Below are positions 28,093-37,142 of a stretch of 64,000 nucleotides of DNA, one piece after another. Source of the stretch: Holdemanella sp. MSK.7.32 (GTDB lineage: Bacteria > Bacillota_I > Bacilli_A > Erysipelotrichales > Erysipelotrichaceae); NCBI RefSeq assembly GCF_024460475.1, contig NZ_JANFYN010000005.1:19048-83047 (forward strand), in the 5' to 3' direction. Numbering within the stretch: the stretch's first letter is position 1; the number at the start of each line of letters is the position of its first letter. The notes below the pieces were generated by a model. It saw nothing but the letters and a program-made list of their open reading frames with translations. It was not told the origin of the DNA and ran no database searches. The translations under genes were made by a program, and so were the position numbers.

Positions 28093-28713
28093 GATTTTTT
28101 GAATCGATTCTTTCAATTCTTCAGCTGCTTTTTTTGTATCCTCTTGATCCATAATAGCCGATACAACACAAACACCTTGAATAGGACTCTTTTCTAAAAC
28201 AGAAAGATTGTCTTTATTTAATCCTCCAATGGCACAAACCGGAATCTTGACAGCCGAACAAATATCATTCAGTGTTTCAACACTTGTAATCTTCGTCTTC
28301 ACATGCGTCTTTGTCGGATAAATGGCACCACAACCCAAATAGTCAGCACCATCAGCCTCTGCTTTTTTCGCAACTTCAACTGTTTTTGCGGTAGCCCCAA
28401 TAATACAATCTTTTCCCATGATTTTACGAGCTACAGAAATTGGCATATCTTCATTTCCTAAATGAACACCACATCCTACAGCCATTGCGATATCCATTCG
28501 ATCATCAATAATTAATGGGATGTTATAAGCATCCGTTATATTTTTTACCTTTAATGCCAATTCATAATATTCCAATGTGGATTTATTCTTTTCACGAAGC
28601 TGGACAATGGTTGCTCCACCAAGACATGCCCCTTTTACTTTATTTAAAAAAGTTTCTTCATCATACCCATCTGAATTGGTAATAAAATATAATGTATAAT
28701 CTACTTTTTTCAT
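28084..28713 (-). CDS. thiE: Thiamine phosphate synthase
   Basis: 209 residues with the TIM-barrel features of ThiE: QLREKN (phosphate/pyrimidine region), PLIIDDRMDIA, GVHLGNEDM, GCGAIYPTKTH and CAIGGL near the C-terminus. It couples HMP-PP with thiazole phosphate to give thiamine phosphate. It overlaps thiM by 4 bp and ends the thiW-thiM-thiE operon under the TPP riboswitch. Confidence 0.95.
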   Translation of the reverse strand: MKKVDYTLYFITNSDGYDEETFLNKVKGACLGGATIVQLREKNKSTLEYYELALKVKNITDAYNIPLIIDDRMDIAMAVGCGVHLGNEDMPISVARKIMGKDCIIGATAKTVEVAKKAEADGADYLGCGAIYPTKTHVKTKITSVETLNDICSAVKIPVCAIGGLNKDNLSVLEKSPIQGVCVVSAIMDQEDTKKAAEELKESIQKIVA

Positions 28714-29480
28714 TCTAACACCTCTATTTTAAACAAAGATTCATCAAAACTGGTAAGCTTATAGATTTCGTCCATAAAATGCATATGGAAAGTTCCAGGA
28801 CCTTCACATTTCGTCTTTTCTGCAGCTACTTCATAATAACAAGTTGCCTTAATACAAGCCAATAATGGAGAATAACTAGCTAAAAATGTAGCGATTGCCA
28901 CATTTAACATACATCCAGTCCCCGTAATTCTTGAAAGCATTTCACAACCATTTGAAATTAAATTCACTTCTTTACCATCTGTAATGACATCCACCTTGCC
29001 GCTACAAACAACTACACAACCAAGATGTAAAGCCATGTCCTTTAGCCATTTCGCACTTTCATAGATATTCTCTTCATCAAGAACATCCGCATCTACACCA
29101 TGCGCATGACTTGTCATTCCATAAAAAGCTTTACATTCACTGATGTTCCCTTTAATGACGGTTGGACAATATAAAGAAACAAGTTCTTTGGCATAATTCA
29201 ATCTTAATGTTGAACAAGCCACTCCAACCAAATCTAAAATGAATGGAATTTTATTTTCTTTGGCACATTGAGCACTAATCATCATAGACTTAGCTCTTAC
29301 ATCATCAAAGTTACCTAAATTTAATGCCAAAGCCGCAGAATGGCAAGTGATATCATCAACTTCATCCGGATGACAAGCCATAATCGGCTTCGCACCCAAA
29401 GCTAATATAAGATTTGCACAATCATTGATTGAAATCGGATTTGTGATACAGTGAATCAAATTATTCGTTTGTTTCAACAA
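28710..29480 (-). CDS. thiM: Hydroxyethylthiazole kinase
   Basis: 256 residues. ThiM signatures: CITNPISINDCANLILALGAKPIM at the start, LDLVGVACS, VIKGNISE and the ATP/catalytic loop RITGTGCML. It phosphorylates salvaged thiazole alcohol for ThiE. No thiD (HMP kinase) is seen here, so that step is encoded elsewhere. It overlaps thiW by 20 bp. Confidence 0.93.
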   Translation of the reverse strand: MLKQTNNLIHCITNPISINDCANLILALGAKPIMACHPDEVDDITCHSAALALNLGNFDDVRAKSMMISAQCAKENKIPFILDLVGVACSTLRLNYAKELVSLYCPTVIKGNISECKAFYGMTSHAHGVDADVLDEENIYESAKWLKDMALHLGCVVVCSGKVDVITDGKEVNLISNGCEMLSRITGTGCMLNVAIATFLASYSPLLACIKATCYYEVAAEKTKCEGPGTFHMHFMDEIYKLTSFDESLFKIEVLE

Positions 29481-29994
29481 ATTTTTGCACTCCTAACTTT
29501 CTTTGAATATTTTCTAGGATTCCACTACGTGACATCGACTTTAATAAAACATACGCAATACTTCCACCGATGATTGTACCCATTAAAAAGCTAGGTACAT
29601 AGAACATCCATGTAAGTCCGGTTCTTCCCCATAAATATGTCATCACTGGATATGAAAGAACAGAACCAATTAAACCTGTACCAATGACTTCACCTAGTAC
29701 GGCAGCCCAGATTTTTCCTTTACTTACACGATATAAGATGCCTGATAGCGTAGCTCCAAAAATAGCACCCGTTAAAGCCAATGGTGGAATTCCCATAACT
29801 GTCATACGAATTAAACCAATAGCTAAAGCACAAAGAAATGAATACCAAGGCCCCATAAATACAGCCATAGTGATATTAATCAAGTGTGCCATAGGACACA
29901 TTCCTTCTACACGTAAGATTGGAGAAATGACTACTCCAACAGCTACCATCATTGAAAAAAAGACTAAGCTTAATAAGTAATTGTGTTTATTCAT
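29461..29994 (-). CDS. thiW: ThiW, ECF transporter S component for thiazole
   Basis: About 177 residues from ATG 29994, which follows TAGGAGGTAG; the frame is open further upstream (to 30045), but that stretch is leader RNA. Several membrane helices are present, with VEGMCPMAHLINITMAVFMGPWYSF typical of ThiW. The protein is predicted to import the thiazole moiety using a shared ECF module. It is the first gene of the operon controlled by the TPP riboswitch at 30196-30275. Confidence 0.9.
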   Translation of the reverse strand: MNKHNYLLSLVFFSMMVAVGVVISPILRVEGMCPMAHLINITMAVFMGPWYSFLCALAIGLIRMTVMGIPPLALTGAIFGATLSGILYRVSKGKIWAAVLGEVIGTGLIGSVLSYPVMTYLWGRTGLTWMFYVPSFLMGTIIGGSIAYVLLKSMSRSGILENIQRKLGVQKFVETNE

Positions 29995-30013
29995 AATACT
30001 ACCTCCTACAGAT

Positions 30014-30125
30014 ACAGATGGCCTAGAAAACACGCAAAAAACCATCTGTGGTTTCGGTATTAGACAAACAGTCCTCTCTCATCCTGTCAATTCAGGCTCC
30101 CTCGCTTGTTTTCTATACTCTAGGC
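30014..30125 (-). ncRNA. Second structured element in the thiW leader, unidentified
   Basis: Minus-strand RNA between the riboswitch terminator and thiW. A 12-bp closing stem pairs 30107-30125 (with a 7-base bulge) with 30021-30032. Inside it lie CCTG-AATTGA-CAGG and a weak terminator-like AAACCA-CAGA-TGGTTTTTT (30036-30053). A competing 8-bp stem pairs ACAGATGG (30042-30049) with CCATCTGT (30014-30021) a few bases before the ribosome site. The two stems exclude each other, as in a riboswitch expression platform. I do not recognise the family. Confidence 0.5.
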
Positions 30126-30142
30126 GCTCCCCTACAGTAAGG

Positions 30143-30182
30143 CAATAAAATAAAAAGACCTGCAACGTAAAAAGACAGGTCA
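30143..30182 (-). terminator. TPP-riboswitch terminator
   Basis: On the minus strand GACCTG, a 13-base loop, CAGGTC and TTTTTATTTT, about 15 bases after the aptamer. It is the probable expression platform of the riboswitch. Confidence 0.75.
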
Positions 30183-30195
30183 AAAAAACATCTAT

Positions 30196-30275
30196 ACTTC
30201 CTACGCCGGCATTATCCGTCAGGTTTAATGGGTCGAAGTCGAACTTCCTCTCAGCAATAGCTCCCCAGATTTATT
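30196..30275 (-). promoter_or_regulatory. TPP (thi-box) riboswitch
   Basis: Minus-strand consensus elements in order: GGGGAGC, GCTGAGAGG, GACCCATTAAACCTGA, GGATAATGCCGGCGTAGGAA. These are the diagnostic pyrimidine- and pyrophosphate-sensing parts of the THI aptamer. When TPP binds, the terminator at 30143-30182 should form and switch off thiW-thiM-thiE. Confidence 0.95.
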
Positions 30276-30345
30276 TACTACATTTAGAATTTTAGTACAA
30301 AACACACTAAAGTGCAAGGAGGAATTCATTCATGAAAACATCAAA

Positions 30346-30615
30346 ATGAATTTTTTGATTATCCTAACCATATATCTACTTATCCTTTTAACTTTAGCAA
30401 TATCTCCATACGTGATTGTGAGTGGATATGATAATTCACTTTCGCGTATTCTATTCTTTGAAAGTATGATTACTACAAATCTCATTGTCCCATTTGTACT
30501 TAATACAATTTATTTATTGTATCTATTATTCAAAGCCATAATGTCAAATAATAAGGACAGGCTTTATATGCAATCGCTCATCTTACTTTCAGCCCATTCG
30601 AATACCCAGCTTTAA
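30346..30615 (+). CDS. Small membrane protein, possibly a truncated gene
   Basis: 89 residues with two or three hydrophobic segments (FLIILTIYLLILLTLAIS and VPFVLNTIYLLYLLF). AAGGAGG lies upstream of another ATG at 30332 that encodes only MKTSK; its stop overlaps this start as ATGA, so coupling or a frameshift is possible. The last 38 bases overlap the HTH gene on the other strand. It sits at the edge of the island and may be the 5' remnant of a longer gene. No homolog is recognised. Confidence 0.4.
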   Translation: MNFLIILTIYLLILLTLAISPYVIVSGYDNSLSRILFFESMITTNLIVPFVLNTIYLLYLLFKAIMSNNKDRLYMQSLILLSAHSNTQL

Positions 30616-30742
30616 CCATGATTTTGTGCATTTGTTCATACGTTACATCATATTCGATTGCAAGTTGCCTGATTGTCTTTTGACGATCAGCATACTTTCT
30701 TACAGCAGATTTTGCCTGAACTGTAGTTAATTTTACAATCAT
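30578..30742 (-). CDS. 54-aa helix-turn-helix protein
   Basis: A short frame read by eye, with AAAGGAG seven bases before ATG 30742. The centre, TIRQLAIEYDVTYEQMHKIM, is a typical helix-turn-helix of the kind used in regulators, resolvases and small phage or plasmid proteins. It lies downstream of and on the same strand as the 382-aa gene of the STAND cluster. A regulatory role for the island is a guess. Confidence 0.6.
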   Translation of the reverse strand: MIVKLTTVQAKSAVRKYADRQKTIRQLAIEYDVTYEQMHKIMVKAGYSNGLKVR

Positions 30743-30815
30743 AAGCTCTCCTTTCCTGTTTTTATAAAAAGAGTTTACAACAGAAAACTATCTTTATATT
30801 TAATTCCAACATTTA

Positions 30816-31964
30816 TTAAGAATCTTGAGTTAAAAAAGCCCATAACATTTGACCAACATATACATCTGCATACCGCTGATAACTTGCTTGCTTACCATAC
30901 TTATCATGAAAATACTCTACATATGCGTCATTGATATCCTCTATTTCCTCAGCAGTCACTGGAAAAATAGCTGGCTCGTCATTTTTTATTGCCTCTAAAC
31001 GCTGCTCCAATGCCATAACTTCTAGTTTTGCTTCCGCAAGTTGCTTCTCATAAAATGCTACAATTGCATCTTTACCCTCCATCTCGCCAGATTCAATTTT
31101 TTCGGCCCAGTTTTTCCAAGCAGAAGCTCCTTTGGAATATGTATTTGTTGTATATTCTTCAAACTCTGACGAGACATACCATGACTGTACCATTTTGTAA
31201 TACACATCCCTTACAGCGCCAACATCAGATTCCTCATCTTTTATAGACTCATACTGTATTTCTTCCTTATCGCTATTCATCTCTAATGCAATAGCCTTAA
31301 TCAACTCTGCCAAGCCAACGTCTAGACCAACATTTTGAGTACCTATTGCTGGTTTTTGCATAGAACTCATGTTAAAAGGATTTGGAAATACACCAAATTG
31401 AGCGATCCAAGGGACAGTCTCTATAAGCTTATTATTCATGTATTCCATGTATGTCATTTTATCCAAATTAATAGCAAGAGCCTGACAAAGCTTACCTATA
31501 TTTTCCTCTGGTTGATCCATATGCGTTTCTGTAAATAATGCCAATACATTTACTACTCTTTCCGCCCATATTACAAGACACTTTGTAGTAAAATGACTCT
31601 GGCAAGATTTATATATAAGTCCTCTCAATTCTTTTGGAAGATCATCTACATCTTTTAATAATGCCCTATAAAAATCACAAATCTGAGTCACTGTAACATT
31701 ATCTCTGTTAGCATTTTTTCTACTTGAAGGGTTTTTATCCCAATTTTTTATTAGAATTGCCAATAATTCAGCACAAACAACAGGATAAAAGTTTTCTCCT
31801 CCCTCAATGCTAGAATCCATTTTAAAAAGAGTTGGATCTATTTCATATCGCTCAAAGACTTTATCTCTTTTGTTTTCAAAAGTACTGCTGGCTTTCATTC
31901 CGCAAAGCTTTACCATCTCTGAAGTCGAATAATCAGCAAGCCTTCTTTTTTTCTGCTTTGGCAC
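30816..31964 (-). CDS. 382-aa protein of unknown function, third gene of STAND cluster
   Basis: It starts at GTG 31964 after a perfect AAGGAGG site. The N-terminal 60 residues (STSEMVKLCGMKASSTFENK) look like a short DNA- or protein-binding helical module. The middle is helical, and residues about 300-335 form a coiled coil (EKQLAEAKLEVMALEQRLEA). No enzyme motif was found. It follows the 1470-aa ATPase gene by 39 bp and is probably co-transcribed. In a defence setting it could be a sensor, inhibitor or specificity subunit, which is inference only. Confidence 0.7.
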   Translation of the reverse strand: MPKQKKRRLADYSTSEMVKLCGMKASSTFENKRDKVFERYEIDPTLFKMDSSIEGGENFYPVVCAELLAILIKNWDKNPSSRKNANRDNVTVTQICDFYRALLKDVDDLPKELRGLIYKSCQSHFTTKCLVIWAERVVNVLALFTETHMDQPEENIGKLCQALAINLDKMTYMEYMNNKLIETVPWIAQFGVFPNPFNMSSMQKPAIGTQNVGLDVGLAELIKAIALEMNSDKEEIQYESIKDEESDVGAVRDVYYKMVQSWYVSSEFEEYTTNTYSKGASAWKNWAEKIESGEMEGKDAIVAFYEKQLAEAKLEVMALEQRLEAIKNDEPAIFPVTAEEIEDINDAYVEYFHDKYGKQASYQRYADVYVGQMLWAFLTQDS

Positions 31965-32003
31965 AAAATCCCTCCTTTCTAAGAATAAGTATTTTACCCA
32001 AAG

Positions 32004-35000
32004 TCATATATTAAGCTGAAAATTTACCATATCAGAGAGCGACGCAATATTCTCATCCAAAATCAGTTTTTCTTCTTTTATTTTTACTCTTCCATTCGCC
32101 GAAGAAAGACTTTCATGTGTTTTACATAAACAATCGAATAAAGCTTTTATTTTATCTTTATCTATTCTTGAAAGATAATAAATTGAGAAAATTGTAAAAT
32201 CTCCCCACAACGAGGCAATTATGCCATAATCACTTTCTGCGAATCGAGTTACTATATTTTCAAATAAAAGATTCCATGTATTATCATTGAACATTTCATA
32301 ATAACGTTCAAATACATCGCTAATTCCGCTGCCTATATAACCATACTTGCTTTCAGATAGAATAAATTTAACAACACATCTATTTACATATTCTTCCACA
32401 TGTTTTTGGGCGATAATATCTCCTGCCTCCATAATCAGCTTATGTAATCCGATTTCTCTTTTATCTATTTGTGTAAGAATTACTCCTTCCGCCTTTTCAT
32501 TATATCCATCTTCTTTTAAAAGATTGATAATTTCGAGATTATAGTCCCTTCCTGTTTCTACAGAGAAAACTTTATGTTCCGCTTTATCATACAATCCTTT
32601 TGCCATAAGCTTTTCCCGAATTTCAGAACTTGAAATGCGAGAAATAATTTCATAATTGTAACTTCTTAAGGTTTCCAATCGATTGTATTCTCTATCATTC
32701 TCTATATACTCTTTAATCCATGAATTTGTAAGTCTGTATAACGCAATTAATTCAGAATCATCAGAAATCAAATCTATATTGCAATACAGAGAATCAAGAA
32801 CTTTCATTCTCCAATAAACTAAATCTTTAGGAGTATTTTTTAGTTCAAATAATGCATTACAGTACTTGTACCCCAATTTAACGGCATCCTCTATCAACTC
32901 TCGGTCAACTTCACTTGAAAACCTATTATCACCAATAGAATCCGCTAAATTTGAAACGGAAAACAGTCTCATGCCATAACAGCATAATTTTTCTTCATTC
33001 AGAGGAAGTTTTTTATAACAATCAAGTAAACCATTTAACGAATAGTCTTTTCTTCCCACATAGCCAAACATTCTATATTTCTGTTTTTCACGTACTTCCT
33101 CTATAAACTTGTTTTCTCCAAAGTATTCTAATGCAGGTATCATGTTTTTACATAAATCTTCCATCTCATCATATTCTGATCTCCAAGCCACTCCATCTTC
33201 GCCACACCAATATTCTGCAACTTTTAGAAAATCAGCATGCGCATTTGATATACAGAACAACTTGTTAAACTCCGGAATAAATCGAGTCTTATCCCATTCC
33301 AAACATTGAACAACCGCTTTACAAATAGTATCGATAATTCCTGCCTTGGGGTTATGCTCGGAAAAGCTCACCAATACTTTACGTAAAAATCTCATAACAG
33401 TATATCCATTACAATCATGAGCAGATCCAACACCGTACTTATCCGCAAAATAAATCAATGAAAAGATATCATCTTTAGATAATACATCATTTCTGTCCAC
33501 CGAATAAAATTGTTCACTAACATGCTTTGCAATATCATACTGTGCCAATGCTGGTTTATAACCTCTTTGTGATTCACCATTATGAGTTAGATTCAATATT
33601 TCTTTATAACATTTTTCAACTAACGATTCCTCAATCCTACCAAACAGGCACAAGTTAGCCTTAATCAAAGAAATTATTCTTAAATCTTCGTATTTATAAT
33701 CTCTATCTATTTTTATAATATCACTTAAATGGTTGCCAATATATTCTATCCCAGCTTCGCATTTATATGAGTTTAACAGTCCATATGTGCAAGTCTCTAT
33801 AATTATTTCTATAGATGCAGACATTCCTAAAAGAATATTCAACAATTCGTCAAATGATTTTTTTTCAAGATTCTTTTCTTCTGTAATCTGATGAATATAT
33901 GCATACAATGAATCTGGATTATACCATTTAAAAGTGAATGTTTGCCTGATATCTTCTTTTGATGTAAGACTTACACTGGCATCTAACCATCCATCTACAA
34001 AATAAACATAATCGTTAGAATTTCTAGTAAGAGCATCCATATGATCTGCACCATAGCATCGAAATATATATCCAGCCTTAACAAGCGTTTCTTTGTTTAG
34101 CTCCCCACTTAACAATGCCTCTATATTATATCCACTGAGGTATTCATCGAAAAGTTTATGTCCTCGTTCAAATCCAGCCTTAGCAGCAAAATCAATATCT
34201 AAAATGATTTGCTCTATATCATTTTTAACATTCAAACAATATTTTTCCGCTTTAGTCTTTTTGTTGATACTTTGTGCTTCAAAATAATCCGATTCTTTTG
34301 CATAATACTGTATGCAATTTGCATACTGTGCCAAACAAAGAGACACTGCACTTGAATGAATGCATACTTCTTCAAGATTATCCATTGGCAATTGGTGCGC
34401 TAGTATAAACTGCTGAAGTATCCTATCAAACGATATCCCATATAATGCTGAATCCATTACATATTCAACATCAATCAGTTTCAACACCTCATCAGTGGCC
34501 TTACAAGATACTAGTAAATTAAAAGAGATATCATATCGATATTTCCATAATTCTCTATCCTGTTTAATTCGATTAATTATTGATTCGGTAATTCCTTTTA
34601 TATTTGAATTGTGAATAACTGCATTCTGTAAAAAAAGCCTTACATCATTATGAAAAGCGAAGTATCTATCGCCTTCACATACAATAATTGGATATAAGCC
34701 ATTTAAAACAAACGCCGCCTCGTCGTGTTCAACTCCACACATTTGAGCCACATCATAAGCGTTAATACGTTTACTTGAAAACGCCATAATTGCCTTAATT
34801 TTGTATAGCAAAAGGCTTTTTTCCTGCGAACTAATAATCCATTCGTAATATTTATCAATTTGTTTATTTAAAAACCTACTATTTAGTTCCTTCTCTATTG
34901 CCTCGAAGGAAAGTGGCAATACCATTTTCTTCAATTCCAGAATTGCAAATATTATATTAAGAACATTGTTCCCAATAACTGAAATAACGGTTTTCGCCAA

Positions 35001-36416
35001 GTTTTCCATATCGACTGTATTCTCTGCTACACCGCTTTGCTCTAATAATATAACAACATCATCTGTATCCAAAGCCGGCATGCTGTAATATGTAATACCT
35101 TTATTATCTTTCATCCAAGACGGATAACCATCATTTATAGGCTGTCCGACCAAGACAAAATAAAAATCATCCCCGAATTCCTCTGGTCTTGGCAATTGAG
35201 ATAAAAATGAATTTCGTGCATCTTTTGATCTTGCAGCATGATCTAATCCATCTATAAAAAAGTAGCAAGGCCTTCCTATACATTTTGCATATTCCGGTAG
35301 GAAATGTATTACCGTTTCCCGCATTTCAGAAACAGACATAAATTGGTATATAAGTGGAAACTTTACAACAGATAATAAATTATTCTCTTCAAATTTTTTC
35401 TTAAGCTGTACGAGAATACTTCTCCACAAAATATTACCCAAATAAAAGCCTTCATCATCACTATATGAACCATCTACTTTATTTACTGGGAGATATGTGT
35501 AAAATCTAAAATCAACTATAGACTCATTCATCTGTGATAAATAACTTATAAAATTTGTTTTTCCACAGCCTGGTAATCCTTCTAAGAATATGATATGATT
35601 ATCATTTTTTTTAATGTCATCTATAAAGGTCTCCCCAAACCGTTGTCGAGAAGGAAGTATCGGTTTTTCTGGACATAGTTCATATGAAGGAACATCCGGC
35701 TCGGTATAGCATAATGCTCCATATACACTTTCTTTTGTTATTTCCTGCTTCTCTCTTCTTGATGTTGCCCATATATTCAATTTAGAAAGAAGACTATTTA
35801 AGCAAAAATCTATCGCATCACTATTATCTGTTCCTAGTATTTTGCCAATCTTCACACGTATTTTTTCTTCCACATCAGCAAGACACGACTCTTTTCTAAA
35901 AGAGAAAATTTTAGTGAAACACGCCGCCTCATTAGAATCTAAATTTATCTCCAAATTTTCTCTGTACCATTCGATAGCCTTCTGCTCATTAGGCTTTGCC
36001 GAAGTATAATTATAATTATCTTGTAAGCATGGAAACACCTTGGAAATAAAGTCATCCATTGAACACTTTCCATCTGTTTCCTGCGGACCCCATTTTTTAT
36101 TTGTTACAATTTGAATACCTTTAAAATTATAATTATCTTTATTATTCTTCCATTCTAAAGCCAACGCATTCAGTAAAGGCTTTTTCCCAGAAGCTAAAAA
36201 AGAATATGTGAAATTAGCATCTTCATCTGTATGTTTTACTTGAATATTTAAAATGCTTTTATCACTATAATTTACTACGACATCATCTAATGCCTGAAAA
36301 TCAGTTGATTGAAGTGTTACTGATTCAATCGATGTATCTTGTAGCATATTCAAGCATTCTAGTATTCCAATTTCCCATTCAAACCAATAAGGTGTACCTA
36401 TTCCCGAATTATACAT
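32004..36416 (-). CDS. Cap4/DUF4297-like nuclease fused to STAND-type ATPase (Avs-like)
   Basis: 1470 residues. The N-terminus (1-120) carries WFEWEIGILE, LDDVVVNY (Asp44/45) and IQVKHT (Gln59-Val60-Lys61), the D...QxK core of a PD-(D/E)XK nuclease of the Cap4/DUF4297 kind. Residues 278-287 are a Walker A (LEGLPGCGKT) and 385-393 a Walker B (YFFIDGLDH), followed by STAND-like segments such as FVLVGQP. The remaining ~950 residues are helical and repeat-like, as in sensors of NLR/Avs antiphage proteins. A role in recognising an invader and cutting DNA is inferred from this architecture. It overlaps the upstream gene by 8 bp. Confidence 0.75.
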   Translation of the reverse strand: MYNSGIGTPYWFEWEIGILECLNMLQDTSIESVTLQSTDFQALDDVVVNYSDKSILNIQVKHTDEDANFTYSFLASGKKPLLNALALEWKNNKDNYNFKGIQIVTNKKWGPQETDGKCSMDDFISKVFPCLQDNYNYTSAKPNEQKAIEWYRENLEINLDSNEAACFTKIFSFRKESCLADVEEKIRVKIGKILGTDNSDAIDFCLNSLLSKLNIWATSRREKQEITKESVYGALCYTEPDVPSYELCPEKPILPSRQRFGETFIDDIKKNDNHIIFLEGLPGCGKTNFISYLSQMNESIVDFRFYTYLPVNKVDGSYSDDEGFYLGNILWRSILVQLKKKFEENNLLSVVKFPLIYQFMSVSEMRETVIHFLPEYAKCIGRPCYFFIDGLDHAARSKDARNSFLSQLPRPEEFGDDFYFVLVGQPINDGYPSWMKDNKGITYYSMPALDTDDVVILLEQSGVAENTVDMENLAKTVISVIGNNVLNIIFAILELKKMVLPLSFEAIEKELNSRFLNKQIDKYYEWIISSQEKSLLLYKIKAIMAFSSKRINAYDVAQMCGVEHDEAAFVLNGLYPIIVCEGDRYFAFHNDVRLFLQNAVIHNSNIKGITESIINRIKQDRELWKYRYDISFNLLVSCKATDEVLKLIDVEYVMDSALYGISFDRILQQFILAHQLPMDNLEEVCIHSSAVSLCLAQYANCIQYYAKESDYFEAQSINKKTKAEKYCLNVKNDIEQIILDIDFAAKAGFERGHKLFDEYLSGYNIEALLSGELNKETLVKAGYIFRCYGADHMDALTRNSNDYVYFVDGWLDASVSLTSKEDIRQTFTFKWYNPDSLYAYIHQITEEKNLEKKSFDELLNILLGMSASIEIIIETCTYGLLNSYKCEAGIEYIGNHLSDIIKIDRDYKYEDLRIISLIKANLCLFGRIEESLVEKCYKEILNLTHNGESQRGYKPALAQYDIAKHVSEQFYSVDRNDVLSKDDIFSLIYFADKYGVGSAHDCNGYTVMRFLRKVLVSFSEHNPKAGIIDTICKAVVQCLEWDKTRFIPEFNKLFCISNAHADFLKVAEYWCGEDGVAWRSEYDEMEDLCKNMIPALEYFGENKFIEEVREKQKYRMFGYVGRKDYSLNGLLDCYKKLPLNEEKLCCYGMRLFSVSNLADSIGDNRFSSEVDRELIEDAVKLGYKYCNALFELKNTPKDLVYWRMKVLDSLYCNIDLISDDSELIALYRLTNSWIKEYIENDREYNRLETLRSYNYEIISRISSSEIREKLMAKGLYDKAEHKVFSVETGRDYNLEIINLLKEDGYNEKAEGVILTQIDKREIGLHKLIMEAGDIIAQKHVEEYVNRCVVKFILSESKYGYIGSGISDVFERYYEMFNDNTWNLLFENIVTRFAESDYGIIASLWGDFTIFSIYYLSRIDKDKIKALFDCLCKTHESLSSANGRVKIKEEKLILDENIASLSDMVNFQLNI

Positions 36417-37068
36417 GTTCTCCCTCTATTCTTTTCAAAACGTAATTACATAATTGATAACAATACGTCTCAACTTCTTCTGTAGACATATTTATATGGT
36501 ATCCATTCACAAGCGAATCAAATAAATAGTTTATCTCTTCGTAATAATCCTTATTATAAAATTCAACTCCAAATAATTTATTCAAGCCTCGTACCATTTG
36601 AGATAATTCTTTATAATTTACTGGAAGAACATAATCAATTTTGTCATCAATAATCTTCTTCATCAGCCTCTCATTTCCTATTATTTTTGAGGCTATATTT
36701 ATAAAATCTCCACAAGTTTCAAAAACATTCCAATCACACATGAACTGCCAACGAAAAAAGAAAGGACTCCATACCTCTGCTGGTTCGATCTTTATATTAT
36801 ATGGCACCAATTCCTTCTTTAATTCATCCTCTATGCAATTATAAGTTCCTTCCAATATGGCTATATCATTTTTTCTCACATCAATCGGATAATAAACGCC
36901 CTTTTCATCGCATATTATGTAACCAATTATTCTGTAATATTTTTCAATGACATTTATAGCATCTCTTGTAAAAAAAACAGATCCTACAACTAAATCATCA
37001 TTATAATTTGAGGTGTCTAATTCCCTAAAACAATGCTTAAAATCATCAAAAACTAATATTGAATCCAT
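36409..37068 (-). CDS. 219-aa protein of unknown function, first gene of STAND cluster
   Basis: Start at ATG 37068 with GAAGG upstream; the open frame continues upstream into IS66 DNA, but that part is not native. The protein is acidic and mixed alpha/beta at the start (SILVFDDFKHCFRELD, IIGYIICDEKGVYYPIDV) and helical at the end. No domain is recognised. The 8-bp overlap with the ATPase gene implies translational coupling. The IS66 end lies only 18 bp before the start codon, so the original promoter has been separated from it. Confidence 0.65.
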   Translation of the reverse strand: MDSILVFDDFKHCFRELDTSNYNDDLVVGSVFFTRDAINVIEKYYRIIGYIICDEKGVYYPIDVRKNDIAILEGTYNCIEDELKKELVPYNIKIEPAEVWSPFFFRWQFMCDWNVFETCGDFINIASKIIGNERLMKKIIDDKIDYVLPVNYKELSQMVRGLNKLFGVEFYNKDYYEEINYLFDSLVNGYHINMSTEEVETYCYQLCNYVLKRIEGEHV

Positions 37069-37122
37069 ATAAATTACCTTCTTTGTGTAAACGTCAAATC
37101 CTGCGCCTACCCTTAAATTTAA

Positions 37123-37142
37123 CGCCGCTTTTATGAGCGGCG
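37123..37142 (-). terminator. Hairpin at the end of IS66 tnpC
   Basis: CGCCGCT and AGCGGCG form a 7-bp stem that contains the tnpC stop codon, followed by an AT-rich tract. It could limit transcription from the IS into the defence-like genes. Confidence 0.55.
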
